Shown here piece by piece: positions 25,836-34,828 of a stretch of 64,000 nucleotides of DNA; within the stretch, counting starts at the first letter, position 1, and the number at the start of each line of letters is the position of its first letter. A model generated the notes under the pieces. It did not search any database. It worked only from the letters and a program-made list of their open reading frames with translations, and was not told where the DNA came from. Origin of the DNA: G963676655 sp963676655 (GTDB lineage: Bacteria; Verrucomicrobiota; Lentisphaeria; Victivallales; Victivallaceae); NCBI GenBank assembly GCA_963676655.2, contig CAXXKX010000003.1, positions 1,116,001 to 1,180,000 on the forward strand, read 5' to 3'. A program made the position numbers and the translations under genes.

Positions 25836-28800
25836 ATGATAACTGCAATATTTAAAAAAATCTTCGGTTCCAAGGCGGAACGCGACCTCAAGCGGATGCA
25901 ACCGCTGGTTGCGCGCGTCAATGAACTGGAGGAAGAATATCAGAAACTCCCGGAAGAGAAACTGATAGCCAAAACCGACGAATTCAAACAGCGTTTGAAA
26001 GACGGTGAAACTCTTGACGATATTATGTGCGAAGCATTCGCGGTAGTAAAAAACGCCTGTCGTCGAAACATGGGCCAACCGATCACGGTATGCGAGCAGG
26101 AAATGACCTGGGACATGATCCCTTATGACGTTCAGATTCTCGGGGCTATTGCTTTGCATCGCGGCAATATCGCTGAAATGGCCACCGGTGAAGGAAAAAC
26201 CCTGGTCGCCACCATGCCATTGTATCTAAACGCGCTGTCCGAACGCAACTGCCAACTGGTCACGGTCAATGACTTTCTGGCCCGGCGCGACGCCGAATGG
26301 ATGGGAACAATCTACCGTTACCTCGGCCTGACCGTCGGCTGCCTGCAAAGCGAAATGCGTCCGGCGGAACGCCGCGAGATATACGGTTGCGATATTACTT
26401 ACGGCACCAACAGCGAATTCGGGTTTGACTACCTGCGCGATATGGGGATGGCGCTGGAAGCCGACCAGATGGTACAGCGCGACCATTTTTATGCGATTAT
26501 CGACGAAATTGACAGTATCCTGATCGACGAAGCCAGAACCCCGCTGATCATTTCCGGTCCGGTCGCGGTTTCGACCCATCAATTTGATAAGATGCAACCG
26601 CTGGTTGACGGCCTGGTCGTCAAACAGAACGCGTTGAACGCGCGTCTGGTGCGTGAAGCAAAAGAAACTTTGAGCAAGGAAAATATTTCTGACGAGGCGG
26701 AACGTGACGCTCTGATCAAACTGCTGCAAGTCCGCTTCAGCATGCCGACCCATAAACAGTTGATGCGGGTGCTGGAAGACAGCGATATCCTGAAACGGGT
26801 TGAAAAACTTGAGATGGAAGTACGCAGCGACAACAATCGCGGTATGCTCCAGGAAGTTCAGGAAGACATGTATTTTGTCATGGACGAACGCCAGAACGAA
26901 GCTGACCTGACCGAGAAAGGGCGCAATGCCATCTCACCGGACGATCCCGAGATGTTCGTTATGCCGGATATGCTTGAAGAGCTTCATAAGATTGAAAACG
27001 ATTCCACGCTGGATGAAACCGGCAAGGTGGAAGCCAAAGCGAAATTCCAGAAAGATTTTGCGGAAAAAAGCGAACGTCTGCATAACATTTCACAATTACT
27101 GAAAGCCTATTGTCTGTTTGAAAAAGACGTACATTACGTGGTCAAGGAAAACAAGGTAATGATCGTTGACGAGCACACCGGACGCCTGCGCCCGGGACAC
27201 CGTTTCAGCGACGGTTTGCACCAGGCGCTCGAAGCAAAGGAACGAGTCGAGATCGAACGCGAAACCCAGACGCTGGCGACCATTACCATTCAGAACTATT
27301 TCAGGTTGTATGAAAAACTTTCCGGGATGACCGGGACGGCGGAAACCGAAGCTAACGAATTCCATCAGATTTACAAGCTGGACGTAATCGTTATTCCAAC
27401 CAACAAGCCGTGTATCCGGATCGATAATCAGGACCTTATCTTCAAAACCCGGCGCGAAAAGTTCAAAGCGCTGGTAGATGAAGTGGAGAACCGTCATAAA
27501 ACCGGACAGCCGATCCTGTTGGGAACGATTTCCGTTGACGATTCCGAAATACTCAGCCGCATGCTGAAATCAAAGAATATTCCGCACAACGTACTGAACG
27601 CGAAGAATCACCAGAGTGAAGCCGAAACCATCGCTCAGGCCGGTCAACGCGGCGGCGTTACGGTTGCCACCAATATGGCCGGCCGCGGTACCGACATCAA
27701 ACTCGGCAAAGGCGTGGCTGACTTAGGCGGCTTGTGTGTGATCGCCAGTTCCCGGCACGACTCGCGCCGGATCGACCGGCAGCTGCGCGGACGTTGTTCG
27801 CGTCAGGGCGACCCCGGTCTTTCGATGTTCTATGTGGCACTGGAAGACAATTTGATGCGCCTGTTCGGTTCCGACCGGATCGTCAAGATCATGGAACGTT
27901 TCGGGATGGAAGAAGGCGAAGAATTACAGCATCCGTGGTTGACCAAGTCAATTGAAACCGCACAGCGCCGGGTGGAACAACACCATTTCGCCATCCGTAA
28001 GCGTACGCTGGAATTTGACGATGTCATGAACAAACAGCGCCAGATCGTCTACGGTCAGCGCAAAGATATCCTGCTCACCGACAATCCGAAAGATATCCTG
28101 TTCGGGATTGTTGAAGAAGTAGTGGACAATATGATCGAAGAATGTGCGGTAATTGGTGAAAACACCGACAAACCGTTTGACGCCGAAAAACTGGTCGGAT
28201 CAGTCCAGACCATTTTCCCAATTGACTTTAAAGCACATGAAGTTGTGCTTGACGCCCAGACCGGCATGCCGGACCCAGAACGTCTGCTGAAAAAGATCGT
28301 CGACCGGATCGAACAGGCCTATGACGCGAAAGCTGATAACGAAGATCCGGAGCGTCAGGTTTGGCTGGAACGCCGGATCGCACTGGAACCGCTGGACCGG
28401 CTCTGGCAGGAACATCTCTATGAGATGGATCATCTGCGTTCGAGCATCTATCTGCGTACCTATGCCCAGAAAGATCCGCTGGTTGAGTACAAGAATGAAG
28501 CATATAAGGTATTTGAATCGCTGCTGACCAGGATTCATATGGAAACAGTAAAAAGCATGTTCACCGCTTCCGTTGAGAGTATTGAAGAGTTTGAAGACTT
28601 CTTTGGAAATATGCCGCAGGAACTGGTGCATGAACAGTTTGATCAATTCGGCGACGTCGGCTATGACGGCATGGGCGGCGGCCAGGCCCAGGAACTCCCG
28701 GAGAATGTGGTATTCTTCAAGGATCTGCCGCCGGAAGTTCAGGAACAGGTCATGGCGCAGGCCAGAGCGGAAGGAATTCCTGACGAAGTGATCCGGCAAA

Positions 28801-28976
28801 TGCCGATCGCTTTGACTCCGCCGGACGAAGACGATGAAGATTTTTATCCCGGCGATGATGAAGAGGATATGTACGAACCGGTCCAGGTCACCTACCGTCG
28901 TGAGGACCCGAAAGTCGGCCCGAACGATCCGTGTCCATGCGGCAGCGGCAAAAAATATAAAAAGTGTTGCGGATAA
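25836..28976 (+). CDS. secA: Preprotein translocase ATPase SecA
   Basis: The motor of Sec-dependent export, pushing preproteins through SecYEG. The 1046-residue protein has Walker A ATGEGKT (116-122) and Walker B-like IIDEIDSILIDEARTP. TNMAGRGTDIKLG lies in the second nucleotide-binding fold, with RQLRGRCSRQGDPG. The C-terminal zinc motif CPCGSGKKYKKCC binds SecB or ribosomes. It is longer than E. coli SecA (901 residues), largely through an extra charged helical insertion at about residues 260-420. No Shine-Dalgarno is visible before the ATG at 25836. Confidence 0.97.
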   Translation: MITAIFKKIFGSKAERDLKRMQPLVARVNELEEEYQKLPEEKLIAKTDEFKQRLKDGETLDDIMCEAFAVVKNACRRNMGQPITVCEQEMTWDMIPYDVQILGAIALHRGNIAEMATGEGKTLVATMPLYLNALSERNCQLVTVNDFLARRDAEWMGTIYRYLGLTVGCLQSEMRPAERREIYGCDITYGTNSEFGFDYLRDMGMALEADQMVQRDHFYAIIDEIDSILIDEARTPLIISGPVAVSTHQFDKMQPLVDGLVVKQNALNARLVREAKETLSKENISDEAERDALIKLLQVRFSMPTHKQLMRVLEDSDILKRVEKLEMEVRSDNNRGMLQEVQEDMYFVMDERQNEADLTEKGRNAISPDDPEMFVMPDMLEELHKIENDSTLDETGKVEAKAKFQKDFAEKSERLHNISQLLKAYCLFEKDVHYVVKENKVMIVDEHTGRLRPGHRFSDGLHQALEAKERVEIERETQTLATITIQNYFRLYEKLSGMTGTAETEANEFHQIYKLDVIVIPTNKPCIRIDNQDLIFKTRREKFKALVDEVENRHKTGQPILLGTISVDDSEILSRMLKSKNIPHNVLNAKNHQSEAETIAQAGQRGGVTVATNMAGRGTDIKLGKGVADLGGLCVIASSRHDSRRIDRQLRGRCSRQGDPGLSMFYVALEDNLMRLFGSDRIVKIMERFGMEEGEELQHPWLTKSIETAQRRVEQHHFAIRKRTLEFDDVMNKQRQIVYGQRKDILLTDNPKDILFGIVEEVVDNMIEECAVIGENTDKPFDAEKLVGSVQTIFPIDFKAHEVVLDAQTGMPDPERLLKKIVDRIEQAYDAKADNEDPERQVWLERRIALEPLDRLWQEHLYEMDHLRSSIYLRTYAQKDPLVEYKNEAYKVFESLLTRIHMETVKSMFTASVESIEEFEDFFGNMPQELVHEQFDQFGDVGYDGMGGGQAQELPENVVFFKDLPPEVQEQVMAQARAEGIPDEVIRQMPIALTPPDEDDEDFYPGDDEEDMYEPVQVTYRREDPKVGPNDPCPCGSGKKYKKCCG

Positions 28977-29043
28977 ACTTAATTCAGAATTTGTTGAAAA
29001 TGCGAAATAAGGTTCACATGTCAAACCTTTTAGAGGTATTACT

Positions 29044-29083
29044 GTTGACAGGGTGGACTGAGTAGACTAAGTGGACTGTCAAC
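29044..29083. repeat. Hairpin enclosing a 9-base tandem repeat
   Basis: GTTGACAG (29044-29051) and CTGTCAAC (29076-29083) are perfect inverted repeats. Between and into them lie three 9-base-period units: GTGGACT at 29053, GTAGACT at 29062 and GTGGACT at 29071. The element sits in the 178-base gap after secA and may act in termination or be a minisatellite. Confidence 0.6.
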
Positions 29084-29154
29084 TAATAAGACAGTTCGCC
29101 AGTCACTGACATTTTTAAGGATTTACTTTAGACTAATACGAAAGGGGTTGTGTT

Positions 29155-30258
29155 ATGGGATTGTTCAATGTTTTTAAGGGGCAGTTCATTGACATTGTCG
29201 AATATCCGGATGAAAATCCGAATGTTCTGGTGCATCGTTTTGAACGTCATAATAACGAAATCAAAATGGGGGCGAAACTGATCGTCCGGCCCGGCCAACG
29301 CGCGGTATTCGTCAATGAAGGGCAGATTGCTGACGCTTTTGAACCGGGGACCTATACCCTGACCACCAAAAATCTGCCGATTATCACAAATCTGCTTAGT
29401 CTTCCTTACAATTTTGAATCCCCGTTTAAGGCGGAAGTCTACTTCATCCGTACAACCGAACAACTTGACCGGAAGTGGGGAACTCCGCAGCCGGTAATGA
29501 TGCGCGATGCGGATTTCGGAATCGTCAGACTGCGGGCGTTCGGCAACTTCGCCTATAAAGTCGGGATATCTAAAGATATGATCTCCCGTTTTGTCGGTGC
29601 CAGAGATGATTACTACGCAGACAATCTCGAAGATCAGGTTCGCGTCAAGTTGATCTCCTCGTTCTCAGATTGCCTGGGCGAATTGAAGATTCCGGCGCTT
29701 GACCTGGCCGCCAAATATGACGAGATCAGCGACGCTATGACCAATAAACTGCAAGCGTTGTTCAATGGCCTTGGGCTAGAACTTTTGTCTTTCGCGGTTG
29801 CCAATATTTCCCTTCCGGAAGATGTCCAGAAAGCCATGGACGAACGGGCCTCAATGGGCGCTGTCGGCAATCTAAACAACTATTCACAATATCAGGCCGC
29901 TAACGCATTGCGTGACGCCGCCCAAAACGAAGGCGGCGCCGGCAATATGATGGGCATGATGGTCGGCGGACAACTTGCCGGAGGCGTTGGCGGAGCTTTG
30001 CACCAGCAGCAACAGGCGCCTCCAGCCACTCCACCGCCAGTGCCGCAGCAATCCCAGTTTTTCGCGGTCCTCGACGGCAAACAGGCCGGTCCTTTTACGA
30101 TTGATCAGCTAAAAGCCCAGATCAGCGCGGGTACGATAACCCGTGAAACCATGGTCTGGAAAGAAGGCATGAGCGGCTGGGCCGCGGCCGACTCCCAACC
30201 GGAAATCGCTTCATTATTCGGAGCAACCCCGCCGCCGGTTCCGCCCCCGATAGGTTGA
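29155..30258 (+). CDS. SPFH-domain protein with C-terminal GYF_2 domain
   Basis: The 367-residue protein has an SPFH/virion-core-like region (about residues 1-240; KLIVRPGQRAVFVNEGQIADAFEPGTYTL is characteristic) and a Gly/Met/Gln-rich linker (about 255-290). A Pro-rich stretch precedes a GYF_2 domain (about 300-350; QAGPFTIDQLKAQISAG, MVWKEGMSGWAAA). The C-terminus is PPPVPPPIG. SPFH proteins scaffold membrane complexes, and GYF_2 domains bind proline-rich partners, perhaps including its own tail. It is followed at 15 bases by a solute-binding lipoprotein gene. Confidence 0.88.
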   Translation: MGLFNVFKGQFIDIVEYPDENPNVLVHRFERHNNEIKMGAKLIVRPGQRAVFVNEGQIADAFEPGTYTLTTKNLPIITNLLSLPYNFESPFKAEVYFIRTTEQLDRKWGTPQPVMMRDADFGIVRLRAFGNFAYKVGISKDMISRFVGARDDYYADNLEDQVRVKLISSFSDCLGELKIPALDLAAKYDEISDAMTNKLQALFNGLGLELLSFAVANISLPEDVQKAMDERASMGAVGNLNNYSQYQAANALRDAAQNEGGAGNMMGMMVGGQLAGGVGGALHQQQQAPPATPPPVPQQSQFFAVLDGKQAGPFTIDQLKAQISAGTITRETMVWKEGMSGWAAADSQPEIASLFGATPPPVPPPIG

Positions 30259-30273
30259 AAAAGGAGTTTGATA

Positions 30274-31446
30274 ATGAGAATATTTATTTCTTTTTTCAGT
30301 TTGATAGTCGTGCTCCTGACCGGATGCAGTACCGGACCGCAAATTGCCGACAAACTGCCTCCGGCCGATCCGAACGTCATAACCATCGGCGCGGTTCTTC
30401 CGTTGTCCGGGGATTATTCAGTGTTTGGCAAAGCCATCAAACAAGGGATCGAACTGAAGTTTGATGAATTCAATGCTTCCGGCAAAAACATCGGCGGCAA
30501 AAAAATCCGGCTGGTAACCGCGGATAACTGCAGCACGACCAAAGGTTCTTTATTCGCATTCCGCGCCCTGGTTAAAAAATATCAACCGACGGTCATTATC
30601 GGGGCTTATACCTCAACCAATACGTTGTTTTTGAAAAATGAAGCATTCAAATCGGAAACAACTTTGATCACTCCGACAGCGACAAACGATTTGATAACCG
30701 AACGGAATCCTTACGTTTTCCGTGCTTGTTTCAGTGACAAGTACCAAGGAGCGGCCCTCGGTAAATATGCCTATGAAAGCGGCCTTAAACGTATCGGGAT
30801 CATGCTCGATATTGATGAAGACAGCGTTTACAGCAGAATGCTTGGCCTTTCGGTTGGAGCCGCATTCGAAAAAGCCGGCGGGAAAGTAATTGTCAAACAA
30901 GGCTATAATTCTTCAGAGCCTGAGTTCAAAAGCCAGTTAATCAAGATTATCGGCTCAAAAGTCGACGGCATCCTGCTGCCGGGTTACCCGGAGGATGTGA
31001 TTCGCATGATTTTAAACGGCAAGGACCTGGGATATAATAGAATATTTTTCGGCGGAGACGGTTGGAACCATCCGATCCTGCCGCGTCTGCTGAAACGTCA
31101 GTTGACCGGATATTTCTTTTCCACCATGTACGCCCCGGATTATCCGGTGCCGCAGGTTAAAAAGTTTATCGGCGAATACAAAAATAAATATCAGCTGGCC
31201 CCCACAATGTCAGCGGCCCAGGGCTATGACACCGCCGGAATTGTCATTACCGCGATGATTGAAGCCAAAGGAGCCAAAACCAATTTCAGAAGACAGCTTT
31301 ACGCCATCAAAAATTATCCCGGAGTTACCGGCCCGACCACATTCAACGCGCAGGGGAATGCCATCAAACCGGTGTTTATCTGTAAATACGTTCCCAGCGG
31401 CGAAAAGAATGTAAAAGCCAAACTGGTCAAAATAATGAATCCCTAA
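30274..31446 (+). CDS. ABC-type branched-chain amino acid-like substrate-binding lipoprotein
   Basis: The 390-residue protein has a lipoprotein signal peptide with lipobox LLTGC (Cys near residue 19) and a type I periplasmic-binding fold (Peripla_BP_6). The start of the domain is ITIGAVLPLSGDYSVFGKA. IGAYTSTNTL and ITPTATNDLIT follow the LivK pattern of Leu/Ile/Val or amide binding proteins. ATG 30274 has AAGGAG seven bases upstream. No permease or ATPase genes are nearby, so it either works with a remote transporter or has a sensory role. Confidence 0.88.
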   Translation: MRIFISFFSLIVVLLTGCSTGPQIADKLPPADPNVITIGAVLPLSGDYSVFGKAIKQGIELKFDEFNASGKNIGGKKIRLVTADNCSTTKGSLFAFRALVKKYQPTVIIGAYTSTNTLFLKNEAFKSETTLITPTATNDLITERNPYVFRACFSDKYQGAALGKYAYESGLKRIGIMLDIDEDSVYSRMLGLSVGAAFEKAGGKVIVKQGYNSSEPEFKSQLIKIIGSKVDGILLPGYPEDVIRMILNGKDLGYNRIFFGGDGWNHPILPRLLKRQLTGYFFSTMYAPDYPVPQVKKFIGEYKNKYQLAPTMSAAQGYDTAGIVITAMIEAKGAKTNFRRQLYAIKNYPGVTGPTTFNAQGNAIKPVFICKYVPSGEKNVKAKLVKIMNP

Positions 31447-31496
31447 ACAGTTATTATAAACCGTACAACATCTGCAAAAGAAGGAATGAATCCACG

Positions 31497-32162
31497 GTGA
31501 GTTACATCATTAAAAAAACAGCTTCGGCACCGGCTCTTAACGCCGGCTGGGACAGCGCAGACTGGCAAAACGCAAACATTGTTGAAATCGACAATTTCAG
31601 GGTTGAAAGCAGCGAACACCATCCGGTTGCCCGGGCAAAAGTACTGCATGACAATCAATACATTTATATCCTGTTCGATGTTCAGGACAAATATGTCCGC
31701 AGCGTCAACACCGGATACCAGAACAGCGTTTGCCGCGACAGTTGTGTGGAATTCTTTTGTCAGCCTCCCGGCCGCAGTGATTACCTTAATTTTGAATTCA
31801 GCTGCGGCGGTTCATTCCTGGTTTATCACATCATCGACCCGACCCGGACCGGTTCGGGTATGAAATTCGACGTTCTGACGCTTGAAGACGCAGGTTCGAT
31901 GCGGGTATCCACCACTATGCCGTTTGTCGTGGAGCCGGAAATTACCGAAGATACCCATTGGAACCTGGCGGCTAAACTTCCGTTAGCGTTGTTCACCAAA
32001 TATTGCGAAGAACCCAAAGGCGATGTATCAGGGACAACCTGGCGCGCCAATTTCTATAAATGCGGCGACGGCACCAGTCATCCCCACTGGGCCTCATGGC
32101 AGCCGGTTTCCGCGAAGAATTTTCATCTGCCGGATTGTTTCGGCGAAATAGTTTTTGAGTAA
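31497..32162 (+). CDS. Carbohydrate-binding family 9-like protein
   Basis: The 221-residue single-domain protein has the pattern of CBM9-like (DOMON-fold) modules: LNAGWDSADWQNANIVEI near the start, ARAKVLHDNQYIYILFDVQDKYV, and CVEFFCQPPG. No signal peptide or catalytic module is attached, so it may bind sugars in the cytoplasm or use another route. I chose GTG at 31497; AAGGA is 13 bases upstream, rather far. Related modules occur fused to the GH42-like protein at 47927. Confidence 0.8.
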   Translation: MSYIIKKTASAPALNAGWDSADWQNANIVEIDNFRVESSEHHPVARAKVLHDNQYIYILFDVQDKYVRSVNTGYQNSVCRDSCVEFFCQPPGRSDYLNFEFSCGGSFLVYHIIDPTRTGSGMKFDVLTLEDAGSMRVSTTMPFVVEPEITEDTHWNLAAKLPLALFTKYCEEPKGDVSGTTWRANFYKCGDGTSHPHWASWQPVSAKNFHLPDCFGEIVFE

Positions 32163-32242
32163 ATAATCTCTATTCCCCGGCAGCATTCATCCGCCGGGTT
32201 GCAGTAAAGCACGCTCATCCGGACAGGAAAGAGAGGCCACAA

Positions 32243-32683
32243 GTGAAGAAGACGTTGTTATACCGGCTCTTCGGAGCGGGCTCTATTCCCAAAGAACTGT
32301 TGCCGACGCTGGAGCAGGAAGGCATCGTCATCGCCGATGAAGGCATGGGCGGCTGGCTGATCTATAAAAACGTCAAAGGTCCTCATAAAAGATATCGTTA
32401 TCGGGCCGAGGGTTTTTCCGGTTGTCTGGTAATCACCAAAAAACGGGTTATCTGCTATACTTACAGCAGACGCCAGATCAGTCTGGCGGTCGATGACCCT
32501 AAAATTTCCGAACTCTATTTTGAAACTCCCGAAGAAAATCTGTTAGTAGTCGCGTTTGAATCTTCGGCGTTCCGTTCCGACTGGCAAGGCGTCATGAAAT
32601 TTCGTTTCAAGACCGAAAAAGCGGAGCAGTTCTGCAATATCCTCCGCAGCATCGGCGCGAAACAGGGCAGCCCGGAGGATTGA
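32243..32683 (+). CDS. Hypothetical protein, PH-like fold possible
   Basis: The 146-residue protein has alternating beta-strand pattern (FSGCLVITKKRVICYTY, NLLVVAFESS, GVMKFRFKT) ending in a helix (EKAEQFCNILRSIG). This layout resembles bacterial PH-like domains, but I cannot assign a family. GTG start at 32243 with AAAGAGAGG upstream. Isolated single gene on the plus strand. Confidence 0.65.
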   Translation: MKKTLLYRLFGAGSIPKELLPTLEQEGIVIADEGMGGWLIYKNVKGPHKRYRYRAEGFSGCLVITKKRVICYTYSRRQISLAVDDPKISELYFETPEENLLVVAFESSAFRSDWQGVMKFRFKTEKAEQFCNILRSIGAKQGSPED

Positions 32684-32802
32684 AGAAGAGATGCAAAAGC
32701 TCTCTTTTTCATTATTTTCTTGATTTTGTTTTGGAATTGAAATATAGTATCAATTGATATTATTGAATTGATAATCACTGTCATGGGATAAAGGAGGAAT
32801 GC

Positions 32803-33414
32803 ATGTTTCCAGGAATTATTACCGGAATCATTTTGATAGTAATTATTACGATTGCTTTATTCATTCTGTATCATATTCGCAAAGGTCCACCACTTCCTTC
32901 CCATTTAAAGCCATATTTTAAAAATAGCAAAGAACTCGAAGAATTCACAAAAAAACATAAGGAAGAGTTGGCTAAAAGAAAATCTGAACTTACTGATCCG
33001 TCAAATTCTGAAGAAGCATCTGAGTTCCTTATGCTCAATGATTACGACATTAAAGATTCCGTGTTTGAAAAAGCGCTGAACATGGTCGAAACCAACCTTA
33101 AAAATAATCCGGGTGAGTACGGACAGCAACTTGGAGAAATCTTCGCATTATCAAAAGTTTACCAGAACCCCGGCAAGGCTTATTACTATTACTTCATTGG
33201 ATTCAGCCAGGATGGTTATTCGGTAGGGTTCAAGGATAAAAACCTGGACCCGCCTTATTACTGCGGGCCAATCGGCGACTTCAGGAATGAAGCTATGGTT
33301 TCAGACCTTGTTACTGAACTGGGTTGGGACACAATAATCCAAATCGATCAAAAAGCCCGGGAATGGCTTGAACAAAACGGTTTCGAATTTCATGATTTTT
33401 TAGACGCAGATTGA
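32803..33414 (+). CDS. Membrane-anchored hypothetical protein
   Basis: The 203-residue protein has one N-terminal transmembrane helix (IITGIILIVIITIALFILY, about residues 5-23) followed by a charged helical region (KNSKELEEFTKKHKEELAKRK). The soluble C-terminal part contains a helix-turn pattern like Sel1/TPR sequences (GQQLGEIFALSKVYQNPGKAYYYYFIGFSQDG). The family is not recognised. AAGGAGG lies upstream of the ATG at 32803. Confidence 0.7.
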   Translation: MFPGIITGIILIVIITIALFILYHIRKGPPLPSHLKPYFKNSKELEEFTKKHKEELAKRKSELTDPSNSEEASEFLMLNDYDIKDSVFEKALNMVETNLKNNPGEYGQQLGEIFALSKVYQNPGKAYYYYFIGFSQDGYSVGFKDKNLDPPYYCGPIGDFRNEAMVSDLVTELGWDTIIQIDQKAREWLEQNGFEFHDFLDAD

Positions 33415-33430
33415 AAATTTGTTGATTTAG

Positions 33431-33856
33431 ATGGGACTTATGACCAATAACTATATTTTCGTATACGGAACGCTGCGGAAGGAGACCGGAAGCGATATGT
33501 ACCGGTTCCTGACGAAAAATGCGGACTTTGTCGCGGAAGCCGCCTGGCAGGGAATTCTTTATGAAGTTGACTACTATCCCGGCGCGGTTCCATCAAATAA
33601 TGCCGCAGACCGGGTCAAGGGTGAAGTATACGCTCTGCATGAACCGGAGGCGACACTGCTCCAACTGGACAAGTACGAAGAATGCGGCCCCGGTTTCCCG
33701 GAACCGACCGAGTATATCAGGGAGCAACAAGAAGTTATCCTGTCAGACGGTCGTAAATGGCTTGCCTGGGTGTATATTTACAACTGGTCGACAAAGAATC
33801 TCAAAAGAATTGAGTCAGGTGATTTCCTGACCGGGAAATATACTTTAAACACTTGA
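33431..33856 (+). CDS. Gamma-glutamylcyclotransferase / AIG2-like family protein
   Basis: The N-terminal YIFVYGTLRK (about residues 8-17) is the signature of the GGCT/AIG2 beta-barrel family. DRVKGEVYALHEPEATLLQLDKYEECGPG follows, with the conserved acidic residue region. Members release 5-oxoproline from gamma-glutamyl compounds or act on related amides. 141 residues from ATG 33431; the ATG at 33440 is an alternative start. Confidence 0.85.
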   Translation: MGLMTNNYIFVYGTLRKETGSDMYRFLTKNADFVAEAAWQGILYEVDYYPGAVPSNNAADRVKGEVYALHEPEATLLQLDKYEECGPGFPEPTEYIREQQEVILSDGRKWLAWVYIYNWSTKNLKRIESGDFLTGKYTLNT

Positions 33857-34021
33857 AATATTAACTTTTTATTGTGCCCTGCCAACGCCGTTTTTGCTCT
33901 TTACAACTCCCTGGTTACCTCTGGTAGCCAAAAAATTGTAAAAATCAATTCGACATTTGGCATCATCGCAGTAAAAGTTAAATTTCTTCCTGCTCAAAGT
34001 ATAAGCGAAAGGAGAAAATGA

Positions 34022-34825
34022 ATGAGTAAAAAGTACGTTCACGGTTACGATCAGAAAGAAAACACCCGGCTGCAGGACCAGGCCTCAACCCTGGTTGAAT
34101 TGCTGCATTCGGATACGCATTATCCGGCCGGAAGCAGAGTATTGGAAGCCGGCTGCGGAGTCGGAGCCCAAACTGTCACCTTGTGTCGCAACAGCCCCGA
34201 CGCGAAAATTATTTCTGTCGACATCTCTGAAAGCTCGGTGGCGGCAGCCAAAAAAGAAGCGGAGGCAGCCGGATGCACTAATGTGATATTTCAGCAAGGC
34301 GATATCTTCAACTTATCATTTGAGCCGCAATCTTTTGATCATATTTTCGTCTGTTTCGTGCTTGAACATCTGGCGGAACCGGTAAGGGCACTGGCCTGTC
34401 TGAAAAAATTACTGAAAAAGAACGGTACGATCACGGTGATCGAAGGCGATCACGGCTCAACTTATTTCCACCCCGACAACGAAGCCGCGCTCCAGGCGAT
34501 CCATTGTCAGGTGGAGCTGCAAAAACAAGCCGGAGGCAACGCCAATATCGGCCGCGAAGTATATCCGTTGCTGGTTAAGGCCGGATTCAGAGCAGTCCGG
34601 GTTTCTCCGCGAATGGTTTATGTAGACGCGAACAGACCGGAACTGGTCGAAGGCTTTACGAAAAAGACTTTCACCGCAATGATCGAGGGGATACGTCAAC
34701 CAGCCATCGAAAGCGGACTGATTGACGCGCAGACCTTTGACTCCGGGATCAAGGCGCTTTATCGCACCACGGAAGCCGACGGTGTCTTCTGCTACACCTT
34801 TTTCAAAGGGATTGCAATTGCGTGA
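34022..34825 (+). CDS. Class I SAM-dependent methyltransferase
   Basis: The 267-residue protein has motif I VLEAGCGVGAQT (about residues 40-51) and an acidic end of strand 2 (IISVDIS). FDHIFVCFVLEHLAEP carries the usual motif after strand 4. This is the UbiE/Methyltransf_11-25 type; the substrate is unknown. GAAAGGAG precedes the ATG at 34022. Convergent with the downstream sulfatase, only 3 bases between stops. Confidence 0.88.
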   Translation: MSKKYVHGYDQKENTRLQDQASTLVELLHSDTHYPAGSRVLEAGCGVGAQTVTLCRNSPDAKIISVDISESSVAAAKKEAEAAGCTNVIFQQGDIFNLSFEPQSFDHIFVCFVLEHLAEPVRALACLKKLLKKNGTITVIEGDHGSTYFHPDNEAALQAIHCQVELQKQAGGNANIGREVYPLLVKAGFRAVRVSPRMVYVDANRPELVEGFTKKTFTAMIEGIRQPAIESGLIDAQTFDSGIKALYRTTEADGVFCYTFFKGIAIA

Positions 34826-34828
34826 TTT

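Noticed and set aside
28200..29024. 274-codon minus-strand frame opposite the secA 3' end
   Set aside because: Antisense to the conserved end of SecA including its zinc motif; no recognisable domain.
33900..33935. Terminator TGGTTACC-TCT-GGTAGCCA after the GGCT gene
   Set aside because: The stem is followed by A residues on the plus strand, not T, so it is not an intrinsic terminator in that direction.
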